A stretch of 10,957 nt of DNA from an uncultured Bdellovibrionales bacterium (lineage in GTDB: Bacteria; Bdellovibrionota; Bdellovibrionia; Bdellovibrionales; JAMPXM01): assembly GCA_937927435.1 (NCBI GenBank), contig CALBDW010000189.1:1-10957 (forward strand), in the 5' to 3' direction. The notes beneath the pieces are model-generated. The model was not told the DNA's origin. It searched no databases and saw only the letters and a list, made by a program, of their open reading frames with translations. The position numbers and the translations under genes are program-made. Below are positions 1 to 6,925 of the stretch, piece by piece. Each line of letters opens with the position of its first letter. Position 1 is the first letter of the stretch.

Positions 1-2
1 AA

Positions 3-137
3 ACGGTTGTTAAGATCATGAACTCCATGGCGCGAGCCTGTGAACTCGATAAGCCGCGTGCGGGAGTCGCCTTTGTTGTGCCCATCGATAAAGTCATGGG
101 AGCCATTCACCTAAGTTCGCCCGCAAAGTCACTGTAA
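3..137 (+). CDS. P-II-like (nitrogen regulatory P-II family) protein, C-terminal fragment
   Basis: An open frame runs in from the left window edge and ends at TAA 135-137, giving 44 C-terminal residues. They include MARACELDKPRAGVAFVVP followed by a hydrophobic strand ending VMGAIHL. The pattern of a helix, then E-L-D-x-P, then G-V/I-A-F-V-x-P-x-D/E-x-V-x-G, is what I know from the C-terminus of divergent P-II-like proteins, small trimeric signalling proteins that often control a neighbouring transporter. The T-loop and ligand-binding parts lie outside the window, so effector binding cannot be judged. The next gene begins about 65 bases later on the same strand and I see no terminator between them, so read-through is possible. 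The family call rests only on this short C-terminal pattern. Confidence 0.6.
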   Translation, partial: TVVKIMNSMARACELDKPRAGVAFVVPIDKVMGAIHLSSPAKSL

Positions 138-201
138 AAATTTGCCTCGGTCCTCAAACTGTCCGTAAGATGTGGCTATAAGGCACGTTTGAGGAGCGAT
201 G

Positions 202-849
202 ATGGCAAACTATTCATTTCGAAAATATCGTCCTTTAAGCCTTCGTCTGTGGCATTGGGGGACCGCACTCTTAATCATAGGTCTTCTCCTCACGGTTCAT
301 TTAAGAAAGACTCTGCTGAGCTGGCGGACGAATTCGGCCCTCATTCAAGACAAGTTGAGCGCAGCGGGAACAGAGATTCCTTCGGATCTTGCCCGCCAAA
401 TCGCCGTCGCGATTCGCGATCCGCTGTGGGATTGGCACATTTATATGGGAGTCATTCTGGGCGTCTTCTTCGTCGGTCGCCTCTTGATCGGTATTTTTGA
501 GAAGCCCTGCTTGGGCTCTCTGATTCTCAAAAGCTTATCGGGTCTCGGTCAGGTTCCGGGGAAAGAGAAAGCAGACGCCATTCACTTTACGGTGGTTAAG
601 ATTATTTACGCTGTCTTTTATCTTGCGACCGCCTTTATGGTGATCTCGGGTTTCCTGCTCACGTTTCAAACCGAGTTGGGGCTTGCAAGAGAAACCGTTA
701 GAACTTTGAAGCAGTCTCATGAGCTCCTCACATGGCCTTATGCTATCTTTGTCGGTGCGCACATCGTGGGCGTTGTGTGGACGGAAGTGTGCCGAGCTCC
801 GGGCCTTGTTTCGGAAATGATCAGCGGCGGAGAAAGGAAAGAGAAATAA
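202..849 (+). CDS. Cytochrome b561 / hydrogenase-type b cytochrome, integral membrane
   Basis: This is a predicted four-helix membrane protein with the layout of the bacterial cytochrome b561 / Ni-Fe hydrogenase b-subunit family (PF01292), which carries two b haems and moves electrons between the quinone pool and a partner. Numbering from ATG 199, the helices lie near 17-34, 80-100, 132-156 and 176-195. Candidate axial ligands are H19 (LRLWHWG), H80 (WDWHIYMG), H174 and H188; H129 is also present. A longer than usual loop (residues 36-78) separates helices 1 and 2. I prefer ATG 202 to ATG 199 because GAGGAG (191-196) is 5 bases from 202 but only 2 from 199. No hydrogenase, molybdopterin or other redox partner is in the window, so substrate and partner are unknown. 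The downstream membrane-protein gene starts 33 bases after the stop and is probably co-transcribed. Confidence 0.8.
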   Translation: MANYSFRKYRPLSLRLWHWGTALLIIGLLLTVHLRKTLLSWRTNSALIQDKLSAAGTEIPSDLARQIAVAIRDPLWDWHIYMGVILGVFFVGRLLIGIFEKPCLGSLILKSLSGLGQVPGKEKADAIHFTVVKIIYAVFYLATAFMVISGFLLTFQTELGLARETVRTLKQSHELLTWPYAIFVGAHIVGVVWTEVCRAPGLVSEMISGGERKEK

Positions 850-882
850 CAACGGCCGTTTTTCGCGGCGTTTGGGGGCGTC

Positions 883-1581
883 ATGTTTATTGGCCATTTC
901 GGCGCGGGGTTGATGGGAAAAAAATTGGCCCCCGAACTGAATTTGGGAGTTTTGTTTTTAACATGCCAGTGGCCGGATCTCATTTGGCCGGTTTTTGTTT
1001 TCTTGGGAATGGAGACGGCTTCGGTCGATCATTCGGCAACGGAAGTCACACCAATAAACTTTTCTCATTATCCGTATTCCCACAGCTTGGTCGCTACACT
1101 CATCTATGCCGTGATCGCCGGAGGGATCGTGTGGCGCTTCCTCCGATCGCACCGAGCCGCAGTGGTAGCGGGAGCTCTTGTTGTTTCGCATTGGGTTCTC
1201 GATTTCATTACTCATGGGCCGGATCTTCCTCTTTTTCTGGGTGATGAAAAATACGGCCTTGGCTTATGGAACTCTCTTGGGGGAACTCTTGTCGTTGAGA
1301 GCGGTATTTTTATTTTGGGGATCGCTCTTTATCTGAGCGTGAGGCCGCAAGTTTCCCGTAAACAAAACCTCCTCTTTTGGAGCGCCATGGCCCTCATGTC
1401 CGTCATTTATATCGCGAATATCTTTGGGCCGAAGGCTCCGGCCGAGGCCCCTGCTGCGGCGCTCGCCGCCCCGGCTTTGGCGATGTGGCTCTTCGTGATT
1501 TGGGGCTATTACGCAGACCGGAAAAAGCCGGGAGGGCCGGTGTTTGGCGGCGCGCGTGGCGCAAATGGACACCGGCTATGA
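883..1581 (+). CDS. YdjM-like multi-pass membrane protein (putative membrane-bound metal-dependent hydrolase)
   Basis: This 232-residue protein is rich in hydrophobic segments (about 20-42, 68-88, 93-109, 130-152, 160-178 and 185-206). It opens MFIGHFGAGL and carries polar residues next to the membrane: H5, D32 (QWPDLIWP), H62, H67 (SHSL), and H103, D107, H111, D114 in SHWVLDFITHGPD. This scattered His/Asp set is typical of the YdjM/LexA-binding inner-membrane hydrolase family (PF04307), often annotated as membrane-bound metal-dependent hydrolases though the activity is largely untested. An Ala/Pro-rich linker (about 186-200) precedes the last helix, and the C-terminus is Gly/Arg-rich. The SD is a loose GGGGG run (874-878). 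The gene follows the cytochrome b gene with a 33-base gap and no terminator, suggesting a two-gene unit; a functional link is unproven. Confidence 0.7.
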   Translation: MFIGHFGAGLMGKKLAPELNLGVLFLTCQWPDLIWPVFVFLGMETASVDHSATEVTPINFSHYPYSHSLVATLIYAVIAGGIVWRFLRSHRAAVVAGALVVSHWVLDFITHGPDLPLFLGDEKYGLGLWNSLGGTLVVESGIFILGIALYLSVRPQVSRKQNLLFWSAMALMSVIYIANIFGPKAPAEAPAAALAAPALAMWLFVIWGYYADRKKPGGPVFGGARGANGHRL

Positions 1582-1721
1582 ACCGATTTTAGTTCGCAAA
1601 ACGACACCAATTTGGCCTCTCCCGCAAAATTTTGGGGTTTTAGCCCGACGTTAGGCTGGCGCTCTTACTGCACAGGGAAGCGAGTGCATTCCCGTTAGGG
1701 CGTTAACTAAAGGAGAGAGCG

Positions 1722-2333
1722 ATGAAATTTTTACCTAGTGCGCTTGTTCTTATGAGTCTTGCTTTGGGAACAGCCGCTCAAGCTCGTCCGGGTGGTTGGT
1801 TCGATGATCACTCGAGTGCCGTTAAAAACGGCCGGCAAATCTCGCTGGGCACGGTGAAGATCGGTAAGAAAGGCGGCATTTTCGATGTCGAAAAGATCGA
1901 TATTCGCAGGCGCCCCGAAATCCAATGTAACCTCACGCACATCAAACTGGTGGCCGAGCGCGACGACGTCATCATCGGTCGGATCGTGGTCGACTACCGC
2001 TGGGGCAAATCGGATACGCTCGATCTGAGCTACTTGGATGATAAAGGTCCTCGTCCGGCTGGACTCATTCGCGGTCTGAAACTCAAAAAAGGCCAAGCGA
2101 GCAAGTGGCTGGATCTTGATGACGTGATCGACGGACGTCCGGATGGCCGCTGCGTTGAGAGCATCAAAATCTACGGCATGGCTCTTCCGGATTTGAAAAA
2201 TCCGTTCAAGCCTTCGAACTGGAATCCGAATTACGAGGCGAAAGTGAAAGTGACGGGTCTTTTGAAACAGCGCCGTCCGCACGCGCCGCAACCCCCGCGC
2301 CCGGTGCCGGGTCGTCCGGGTGGTCGCTTCTAA
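1722..2333 (+). CDS. Exported small protein, DUF2541-like
   Basis: A Sec signal peptide (MKFLPSALVLMSLALGTAAQA, probable cleavage after A21) is followed by a beta-rich domain. Two cysteines, C69 (EIQCNLTHIKL) and C144 (DGRCVESIKIYG), could form a disulfide in the periplasm. The order strand with Cys, then a KKGQASKWLDLD stretch, then R-C-V-x-x-I, resembles the DUF2541 family (E. coli YaaI), though this protein is longer. The C-terminal ~20 residues are Pro/Arg/Gly-rich and look disordered. An excellent SD (AAAGGAGAG, 1709-1717) fixes the start. The 140-base gap upstream and the strong terminator downstream suggest its own short transcript. The DUF2541 match is from memory of that family's pattern and is moderately sure; function is unknown. 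Confidence 0.65.
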   Translation: MKFLPSALVLMSLALGTAAQARPGGWFDDHSSAVKNGRQISLGTVKIGKKGGIFDVEKIDIRRRPEIQCNLTHIKLVAERDDVIIGRIVVDYRWGKSDTLDLSYLDDKGPRPAGLIRGLKLKKGQASKWLDLDDVIDGRPDGRCVESIKIYGMALPDLKNPFKPSNWNPNYEAKVKVTGLLKQRRPHAPQPPRPVPGRPGGRF

Positions 2334-2364
2334 GAAGCGGTTTGAAGTAGAACATGACAGCACC

Positions 2365-2395
2365 AAACGCCCGCGGTTTTCGCGGGCGTTTTTTT
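2365..2395 (+). terminator. Strong intrinsic terminator after the DUF2541-like gene
   Basis: An 11-bp perfect stem (2365-2375 with 2381-2391, core ACGCCCGCG/CGCGGGCGT) encloses a 5-base loop and runs into seven T residues (2389-2395). It lies about 30 bases after the stop codon at 2333. A-residues on the 5' side of the stem may allow weaker function on the other strand, but no minus-strand gene ends here. Confidence 0.92.
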
Positions 2396-2446
2396 ATGCG
2401 GCGTTTGGGTTTTCGGTGTAAAGTGAATTTGCTTACCGGAGGTCAC

Positions 2447-2944
2447 ATGGAACGAAAGCATCCGAACGTCGTGAACGTTTCCTCTCTTAAAAAGCGTGTG
2501 GAAGAACGTGGGGATAAGTTCGGCTATTCTACTTGTCGCCTTGGCCCGGAGGTCGGTGCTGAAAAGATCGGTGCTTCTTATTTTGAAATTCCACCGGGTA
2601 AACAGGCTTTTCCACATCACTACCATACGGCGAATGAGGAAGCTGCGTTTGTGATCGAAGGGAAGGGTCTTCTCCGTATCGGCCAAGATGAGGTTGAAAT
2701 CGAAGCGGGGGATTACATCGCCTTTCCGGTTGGACCCGATCATGCCCACTCCATTCGCAACACGTCCGATTCCGTACTTAAGTTGCTTTGCCTCTCCACG
2801 CTTCAACCGGTTGAAGTCGTCGGTTACCCGGATTCGAAAAAATTCGCCGTGACAGCCGCGGAAAAAGTGGCGAAGGGTGCGCCGTGGCTGCGCTTTCTGG
2901 TCAAAGAGCAGCCGTCCGTCGACTATTACGAAGGGGAGCTTTGA
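2447..2944 (+). CDS. Single-domain cupin protein
   Basis: This is a 165-residue small-barrel cupin, probably binding a divalent metal. Motif 1 is seen as PPGKQAFPHHYHTANEE (metal ligands probably H58, H60 and E64 or E65). Motif 2 is GDYIAFPVGPDHAHSIRN (G88, P94, G96, H99/H101, N105), close to the textbook G-x5-P-x-G-x2-H-x3-N with a longer step to the final His-Asn. Such proteins range from enzymes (dioxygenases, isomerases) to sugar or small-molecule binding proteins, and no substrate can be inferred. The frame is open back to 2354, but the start is taken at ATG 2447 because GGAGG (2438-2442) sits 4 bases upstream and the earlier codons overlap the terminator. It has no signal peptide, so it is cytoplasmic. 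It converges with the minus-strand gene ending at 2961. Confidence 0.88.
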   Translation: MERKHPNVVNVSSLKKRVEERGDKFGYSTCRLGPEVGAEKIGASYFEIPPGKQAFPHHYHTANEEAAFVIEGKGLLRIGQDEVEIEAGDYIAFPVGPDHAHSIRNTSDSVLKLLCLSTLQPVEVVGYPDSKKFAVTAAEKVAKGAPWLRFLVKEQPSVDYYEGEL

Positions 2945-2960
2945 GCGCGCAGTAGCGCAG

Positions 2961-3515
2961 TTACCTGTGTCGTAGGATTTCCGTGAGGGTCAACGAGCAA
3001 TTCGACTTGCCCAGATTCGGATCGTTATTGAGAGAGTCGCCTAAGGTGTTGAACGAACCGCTGTCATAGTCGCCGTACGCATCTTTTTGTAGGTAAACAC
3101 ATGCGATGGTGGTCACGCTCCGACGGTCATATTCGAAAGCTGTGGCTTTCGCATGCGCTTCGAAGGAAAGGACGACGAAGTCGCGTTTTGCGATCGAGAG
3201 ATTGCGCCACTTCACAACGGTGTGGTCACCTTCGCTTGAGACCTCGAAGCGATTTGTGAGCGAAAAGCGTTTTCTGACCTGAAAGTCTTTCGAAACAACG
3301 GCCTTCACGGTCAGGCCTTCGATGCGGCAGTAATTCAGGTTGCGGACATAGATCTTAAATTCAACGCGACTGCCGTTTTTCACGTAGGGCTGAGCGATTT
3401 TTTCGATTCTGAGCTCCGGCGCGCACCATTCGAGCAAGGAGGAGTCAGTCGCGAAAGTTCCGGTCGGAATAAGTAGTGTGAAGAAAAGACCGTAAATCAA
3501 ACCGCGCGTATTCAT
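2961..3515 (-). CDS. Exported protein with DUF11/Ig-like fold, function unknown
   Basis: This 184-residue protein starts with a Sec signal peptide (MNTRGLIYGLFFTLLIPTGTFA, cleavage probably after A22). Four cysteines in the mature part (C31, C63 and two near the C-terminus, in TIACVY and SNCSLT) could pair as disulfides. The segment LRIEKIAQPYVKNGSRVEFK followed by I-Y-V-R-N-L and V-K-A-V-V has the strand spacing of DUF11/CARDB-type Ig-like domains found in surface and cell-wall associated proteins; this is pattern recognition only. The frame extends upstream to a TTG at 3725, but ATG 3515 is chosen because GGAAGG lies 5 bases before it and the signal peptide begins there. The gene is divergent from mltA across a 222-base gap. 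Confidence 0.7.
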   Translation of the reverse strand: MNTRGLIYGLFFTLLIPTGTFATDSSLLEWCAPELRIEKIAQPYVKNGSRVEFKIYVRNLNYCRIEGLTVKAVVSKDFQVRKRFSLTNRFEVSSEGDHTVVKWRNLSIAKRDFVVLSFEAHAKATAFEYDRRSVTTIACVYLQKDAYGDYDSGSFNTLGDSLNNDPNLGKSNCSLTLTEILRHR

Positions 3516-3571
3516 GGAGACCTTCCGTCGTTTGGGCCGGGCAAGGCTATCAGAGGGAGAAAGAGGTGTCA

Positions 3572-3587
3572 TCCCGGCGCGCCGGGA
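3572..3587. promoter_or_regulatory. Perfect 16-bp palindrome between divergent genes
   Basis: TCCCGGCGCGCCGGGA is a perfect inverted repeat with no loop. It lies 57 bases upstream of the minus-strand exported-protein start (3515) and about 150 bases upstream of mltA. Its position in a divergent intergenic region would suit an operator for a dimeric regulator, but GC-rich palindromes also occur by chance and no promoter elements were clear nearby. Confidence 0.25.
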
Positions 3588-3737
3588 GGCGCATGGATGT
3601 TCAAGTTTTACAGGGGCGGGAAAGCGGTTGTTTTGGAATTTTGACGAAGACTGAAGCCTTAAAACCCCGCGCTTGCGGGAGTCGCGGTTTGACTCGTGCC
3701 TGCGTGGTGGGCATCCTGACTCCAAGGGGTTTCTGCG

Positions 3738-4970
3738 ATGAAGATGGCAAAAATCTTAGTTCTTGGGCTTTGCTTGGCGCTCATCTCCTGTGCGCGCGGT
3801 CCCATCCGGAACTTCGACCAGGCGATGCGCCCTGTGAAGGCATGGCCCGAACTTGCCGACGATCTTGAGTTTGCTTCGCTTCTCAAGGGGCTTGAGGACA
3901 ATGTCCAAAAATTGAATGAAAACCCCGAGGCCGTCATGAAGTTTGGCCCGCGTGAGATTTCGGCCAAGATCTACGCTGACGCCCTCCAAGAACTGATCAA
4001 CGCGGGAAAAGAAGATCCTTCAAGAAGTTTGTTTTTCGAGGTTCTACGCGCGAAGTTTGAGGCGTATGAAGTGTACGGGCGTCGCGAGTGGGGCGAGGTT
4101 TTTATGACCTCATATTTTGAGCCCGTGATTGAGGGAGCGCTGAAGAGAAAGGGACGTTTTAAAGAGCCTCTTTATGGTGTGCCTCGAGACTTGATAGAAA
4201 TCGATGTAGCCAGCTTCATGGCGGCGCGGCCGAATCTTTGGGCGGCCGACGCGAAAGTCTTCGAGCAAAGATCCAGCTACGCCGTTTTGAGAGGGCGGGT
4301 GCTGAAAGTTGAAGGGCAGTCGCCGCGTGTGACGGCTTACTACACTCGTGCGGAAATCGCCGAAAAAGGCCTTAACGGTGTTGCGCCTATTCTCGCTTGG
4401 GTCGATCCGATCGACGCGTTTTTCCTCGAAATCCAGGGCTCCGGCGTTGTTCGCCTCGAGGACGGAACGGAGCTGAAAGTCGGATACGCAGCCCAAAACG
4501 GGCATGCTTATGTGGCCATCGGGAAGTTCCTTCTCGATCGGATTCCGAAAGAAAAGATGAGCATTCAGGCGATCGAGGCCCATCTCCGCTCGGTGCCTGA
4601 AGCAAAGGCTCGCGACTTGATGAACAAGAATCCCAGCTACGTGTTTTTCAAGAAGCTCAAAGACCGAGAAGGGCAGACGTTCTTCGGAACTCCGCTCGTC
4701 GAAGGGCGAACGATTGCTACGGATCAGGCGTATTTTCCCAAAGGGGCGTTGGCGTTTCTGGAATTCGAAAAGCCCGTTTTCCGTTCAGAAAGCGATGTTG
4801 AGCCGGTGGCCTGGGAAAAGACGAAGCGCTTTGTTCTCGACCAAGATACAGGTGGTGCCATTCGCGGTCCGGATCGCCTCGATCTCTACTGGGGGCGGGG
4901 GCCTCAGGCGAAGCAGTCGGCCGGAGTTATGAAAAACTACGGGCGTTTGCTTTACTTCGTTCCGAAATGA
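3738..4970 (+). CDS. mltA: Membrane-bound lytic murein transglycosylase A (MltA)
   Basis: MltA cleaves the MurNAc-GlcNAc bond of peptidoglycan, leaving 1,6-anhydro-MurNAc ends, and acts from the inner face of the outer membrane. The precursor has a lipoprotein signal with lipobox L-I-S-C (C18). The MltA barrel is recognised by TSYFEPVIEGAL, then PLYGVP, YYTRAEI and VDPIDAFFLEIQGSGVVRL followed by VGYAAQNGHAYVAIG. The C-terminal 3D domain has its three aspartates: D329 (IATDQAYFPKG), D370 (DQDTGGAIRG) and D382 (RLDLYWGRG); one serves as catalytic acid in the family. At 410 residues it is somewhat longer than the E. coli enzyme, with an extended helical N-terminal part (about 40-110). The start has AAGGGG 8 bases upstream. 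It is followed by an unrelated small exported protein; a weak hairpin with a T-run (4954-4989) may end the transcript. Confidence 0.95.
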   Translation: MKMAKILVLGLCLALISCARGPIRNFDQAMRPVKAWPELADDLEFASLLKGLEDNVQKLNENPEAVMKFGPREISAKIYADALQELINAGKEDPSRSLFFEVLRAKFEAYEVYGRREWGEVFMTSYFEPVIEGALKRKGRFKEPLYGVPRDLIEIDVASFMAARPNLWAADAKVFEQRSSYAVLRGRVLKVEGQSPRVTAYYTRAEIAEKGLNGVAPILAWVDPIDAFFLEIQGSGVVRLEDGTELKVGYAAQNGHAYVAIGKFLLDRIPKEKMSIQAIEAHLRSVPEAKARDLMNKNPSYVFFKKLKDREGQTFFGTPLVEGRTIATDQAYFPKGALAFLEFEKPVFRSESDVEPVAWEKTKRFVLDQDTGGAIRGPDRLDLYWGRGPQAKQSAGVMKNYGRLLYFVPK

Positions 4971-5045
4971 CGAAAGTCTCGCATTTTTTCGCATGACTAA
5001 AATTGAAAACAGGCCGACCATAAACAAGGGATATGGAGGCCAGTC

Positions 5046-5450
5046 ATGGCGAAATGGGTCTCGGTGGCATTGGTGTTGATCGCCGTTCCCTTCCTGGCCA
5101 GGGCTAACGCGAAGGCCGATGCCTTCGATCTGAAGGTGGAGGTTTCCTTTAACGGCCGGGTGGTCTCTTCACCGCGGGTTGTGGCGAGAGCGGGCGAGAC
5201 GGCGACCATCCGGCAGGGAGCGGGCTTCTTTGAAAACTTCATAGAGATCACCCCCTTTGAAACCGAGGTCGACGGTCGGAAAGCCATCCACATGAAGTTC
5301 GTGATCGGCGTGATCACAAAAGATGGCCGGAAGACCGTGATTTCCAAGCCCGAACTCGTTGCGCGGGAAAACGAGAGGGCGGAAATCAAAGTGGGGAACC
5401 GCCTCCAGCAGGTCTCCCTTTCGGTGCTTGCCGAACGGATGTCCCAATAA
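5046..5450 (+). CDS. Small exported beta-rich protein with internal repeat
   Basis: This 134-residue protein has a Sec signal peptide (about 1-22, ending ARANA). The mature part is mostly predicted beta strands. Two copies of a similar segment are visible: RVVSSPRVVARAGETATIRQG and, ~60 residues later, KTVISKPELVARENERAEIKVG, sharing V-x-S-x-P-x-V/L-V-A-R, then E, then A-x-I. Hairpins of the form 'P-x-hhh-x-x-G-x-x-A-x-I' are familiar from small extracytoplasmic domains, including secretin-associated and anti-sigma-linked ones, but I cannot assign a family. There are no cysteines in the mature part. GGAGG (5035-5039) 6 bases before ATG fixes the start. It lies 75 bases after mltA on the same strand and could be read through from it. 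Confidence 0.65.
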   Translation: MAKWVSVALVLIAVPFLARANAKADAFDLKVEVSFNGRVVSSPRVVARAGETATIRQGAGFFENFIEITPFETEVDGRKAIHMKFVIGVITKDGRKTVISKPELVARENERAEIKVGNRLQQVSLSVLAERMSQ

Positions 5451-5514
5451 ACTTGTCTCTTGCCGATCGTCCCTGGACTGCGTAAATTCGGGAGTCCAAA
5501 TTCGGGCGTGAATT

Positions 5515-5961
5515 ATGAGCGCGGCGAATGGCACTCCCATCAAGATTTTGGGTGGCAGACACCCTTGTCTTTCGTGTGGGGCTTGCTGCTCCCACTTTCG
5601 GGTCTCTTTTCATTGGTCCGAAACTCTTCCTGAGAGTCATCACGTTCCCACGGAACTGACCCAGGCCTTGTCACCGCACTTGAATGTGATGAAGGGGACG
5701 GAAGCGATTCCGCCGAGGTGCGTGGCTTTAGAAGGAAAAATCGGTGAGACTGTAAGATGCCGGATCTATGATCGTCGGCCGAGCCCGTGCCGGAACTTCA
5801 AGCCGAGTTACGAAGATGGAGTGCGAGAAGAGCGTTGCGACCAGACGCGAATCGCGAAGGGCCTGAAGCCTTTGAATCCGTCGTCCTGGCAGTACGACGA
5901 TGATCTTTCTCCAGACCCTTCGAACCGCTCGCCGGACTCAGCTCCGCCGCGAGCTTCGTGA
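5515..5961 (+). CDS. YkgJ-family cysteine-cluster protein (UPF0153/YeiW-like)
   Basis: This 148-residue cytoplasmic protein has eight cysteines arranged C18-x2-C21-x2-C24-C25, C69, C82, C92 and C108. The blocks HPCLSCGACCSHFRVSFHW, PPRCVALEG followed by VRCRIYDRRPSPCRNF, and ERCDQTRIAKGLKPL match the YkgJ/UPF0153 family, thought to bind zinc or an Fe-S cluster; the function is not established. The last ~30 residues are Asp/Ser/Pro-rich and look like an added tail. No good SD precedes ATG 5515; the upstream bases hold a repeated AAATTCGGG (5484-5492 and 5498-5506) and a short GGACT/AGTCC inverted repeat. The stop TGA (5959-5961) directly abuts the stop of the convergent gene at 5962, so no terminator fits between them. 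Confidence 0.88.
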   Translation: MSAANGTPIKILGGRHPCLSCGACCSHFRVSFHWSETLPESHHVPTELTQALSPHLNVMKGTEAIPPRCVALEGKIGETVRCRIYDRRPSPCRNFKPSYEDGVREERCDQTRIAKGLKPLNPSSWQYDDDLSPDPSNRSPDSAPPRAS

Positions 5962-6507
5962 TTAGTTTGCGGCGAGCGACTGGGTTTGCGGGGCCGCGAC
6001 GGGAAGAACAAACTTATCGTCGATAAGAGTGCCGTTTCGGTCGAAGAGCGAAGCCGTCGGCACCGATTCAATGTCCCGGACGCGCGCACGGAGTTTTCCG
6101 TCGACGTAGAGTTCGATTTCCTTGTTCGCGGTTTCCGCAAGAACGAGGTTCTGCAGAGTTGAGCCGTCGGTGTCAGTGACTTGGATTGAGGAGCGCTTGA
6201 GTCCCGACTCCGGAAGAACTTCGTGTTTCACGTAATAAGTTTTTCCGTCCTTCTTGAACTCATAATCGCCGGCCGAAACGCGTCCTTCCCAGAAATCCAT
6301 CGTGTTGAATATCACGGAGTCGATGACGATCGTAACGACGAAGACGACGGACGTTAAAATGTAGAGAATGATACGAAGGATAAGTTGTTGCGAGTTCAGC
6401 CAACGCGCGTATTGGCGGGTGAGCTTATAACCGCCCGATGCGCAGCCAGAGGTCATCGCTATCATGGCGCTCGCGAGTAACGCGAAGAGGTAGAATGCGG
6501 GTTTCAT
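5962..6507 (-). CDS. DUF3332-family lipoprotein
   Basis: This 181-residue protein has a lipoprotein-type signal peptide ending T-S-G-C-A-S (C22). A second hydrophobic stretch (about 43-64) precedes the block NTMDFWEGRVSAG. The order lipobox, W-L-N region, hydrophobic helix, then I/V-x-N-x-x-x-F-W is the hallmark I know for DUF3332, a small envelope family of unknown role. The C-terminal half is predicted beta strands (YEFKKDGKTYYVKHEV and following) and ends in a low-complexity tail. AAAGGAG precedes ATG 6507 by 8 bases. It follows the DoxX gene on the same strand after 32 bases, with no terminator, so the two probably share a transcript and may be controlled by the hairpin before doxX. The -3 position of the lipobox is T, not L, so lipidation is likely but not certain. 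Confidence 0.75.
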   Translation of the reverse strand: MKPAFYLFALLASAMIAMTSGCASGGYKLTRQYARWLNSQQLILRIILYILTSVVFVVTIVIDSVIFNTMDFWEGRVSAGDYEFKKDGKTYYVKHEVLPESGLKRSSIQVTDTDGSTLQNLVLAETANKEIELYVDGKLRARVRDIESVPTASLFDRNGTLIDDKFVLPVAAPQTQSLAAN

Positions 6508-6539
6508 ACCGGTTTCTCCTTTCTATTTCCTTGTTTTGA

Positions 6540-6920
6540 TTAACGAACGCGGAAAAGTTGTTTAATGACAGGGCTGTACTCTTTCGAAAAGAAAGCCAGA
6601 TAGGTTTCGATCACACCGGCCACGACAGCGATAGCGAGACCGCTCGATTCCAAGAAGAGGTGCACGAGGAAGATATTGAGCACGATCGGTGCGAGAACAA
6701 CGAGCGCCAAAGGAACGAAATATCCGCTCAAAAGCAGTAGTCCGCAGATAATTTCGGTGCCTTTCAAGAGCTGGAAGAAATAGCCGGTGGCGCTTAATCC
6801 TTTAAAGAAATCCGCGACCGCCCCTTCCATCGGCGGTGGGGTTGTCAGAAAAAATGCGATACCTGACCCGAGAAAGAGTAAACCTAAGAGGACGCGAGCC
6901 GCGATGGTGACGAATTTCAT
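6540..6920 (-). CDS. DoxX-family small integral membrane protein
   Basis: This 126-residue protein has four predicted transmembrane helices (about 5-26, 46-66, 69-90 and 92-112). Family marks are ARVLLGLLFLGSGIAFF in helix 1, a P-P-P-M loop, and LLKGTEIICGLLLLSGYFVP around helix 2. It belongs to the DoxX/DoxD-like group, whose members are often proposed to interact with quinones or redox partners; the activity of this short form is unknown. The SD GGAGG (minus strand, plus coordinates 6927-6931) lies 6 bases from ATG and is buried in the right arm of a 12-bp hairpin. Next comes the DUF3332 lipoprotein (32-base gap), and upstream is a beta-barrel candidate on the same strand. Confidence 0.85.
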   Translation of the reverse strand: MKFVTIAARVLLGLLFLGSGIAFFLTTPPPMEGAVADFFKGLSATGYFFQLLKGTEIICGLLLLSGYFVPLALVVLAPIVLNIFLVHLFLESSGLAIAVVAGVIETYLAFFSKEYSPVIKQLFRVR

Positions 6921-6925
6921 TTAAA

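Noticed and set aside
59..70. The 12-mer TGCGGGAGTCGC occurs here and again at about 3674-3685, hinting at a repeat element.
   Set aside because: The first copy lies inside the P-II-like reading frame and the flanking bases differ, so it looks like coincidence.
1675..1693. Dyad GGGAA-N9-TTCCC upstream of the DUF2541-like gene.
   Set aside because: The arms are only 5 bases, it has no clear promoter next to it, and such short dyads are expected by chance.
2354..2446. Longer N-terminus for the cupin starting at ATG 2354.
   Set aside because: The extra 31 codons run through the intrinsic terminator hairpin and T-run, while GGAGG sits at the right distance before ATG 2447.
2945..2960. A bidirectional terminator between the convergent cupin and DUF11-like genes.
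   Set aside because: The gap is 16 bases with only a GCGC/GCGC match and no T-run on either strand.
3516..3725. Longer N-terminus for the DUF11-like protein starting at TTG 3725.
   Set aside because: It would put ~70 Arg/Ser-rich residues before a clear Sec signal peptide, and the ATG at 3515 has its own SD.
4954..4989. Terminator after mltA: imperfect ACTTCGT/ACGAAAGT stem followed by six T residues.
   Set aside because: The stem overlaps the end of the gene, has a bulge, and the T-run is 7 bases away, so it is too weak to list as a feature.
4998..5020. A flagellar sigma-28-like promoter (TAAAATTG followed by GCCGACCA) before the gene at 5046.
   Set aside because: The spacing between the two elements is about four bases too short for the sigma-28 consensus, and the -10 half matches only in its first five bases (GCCGA).
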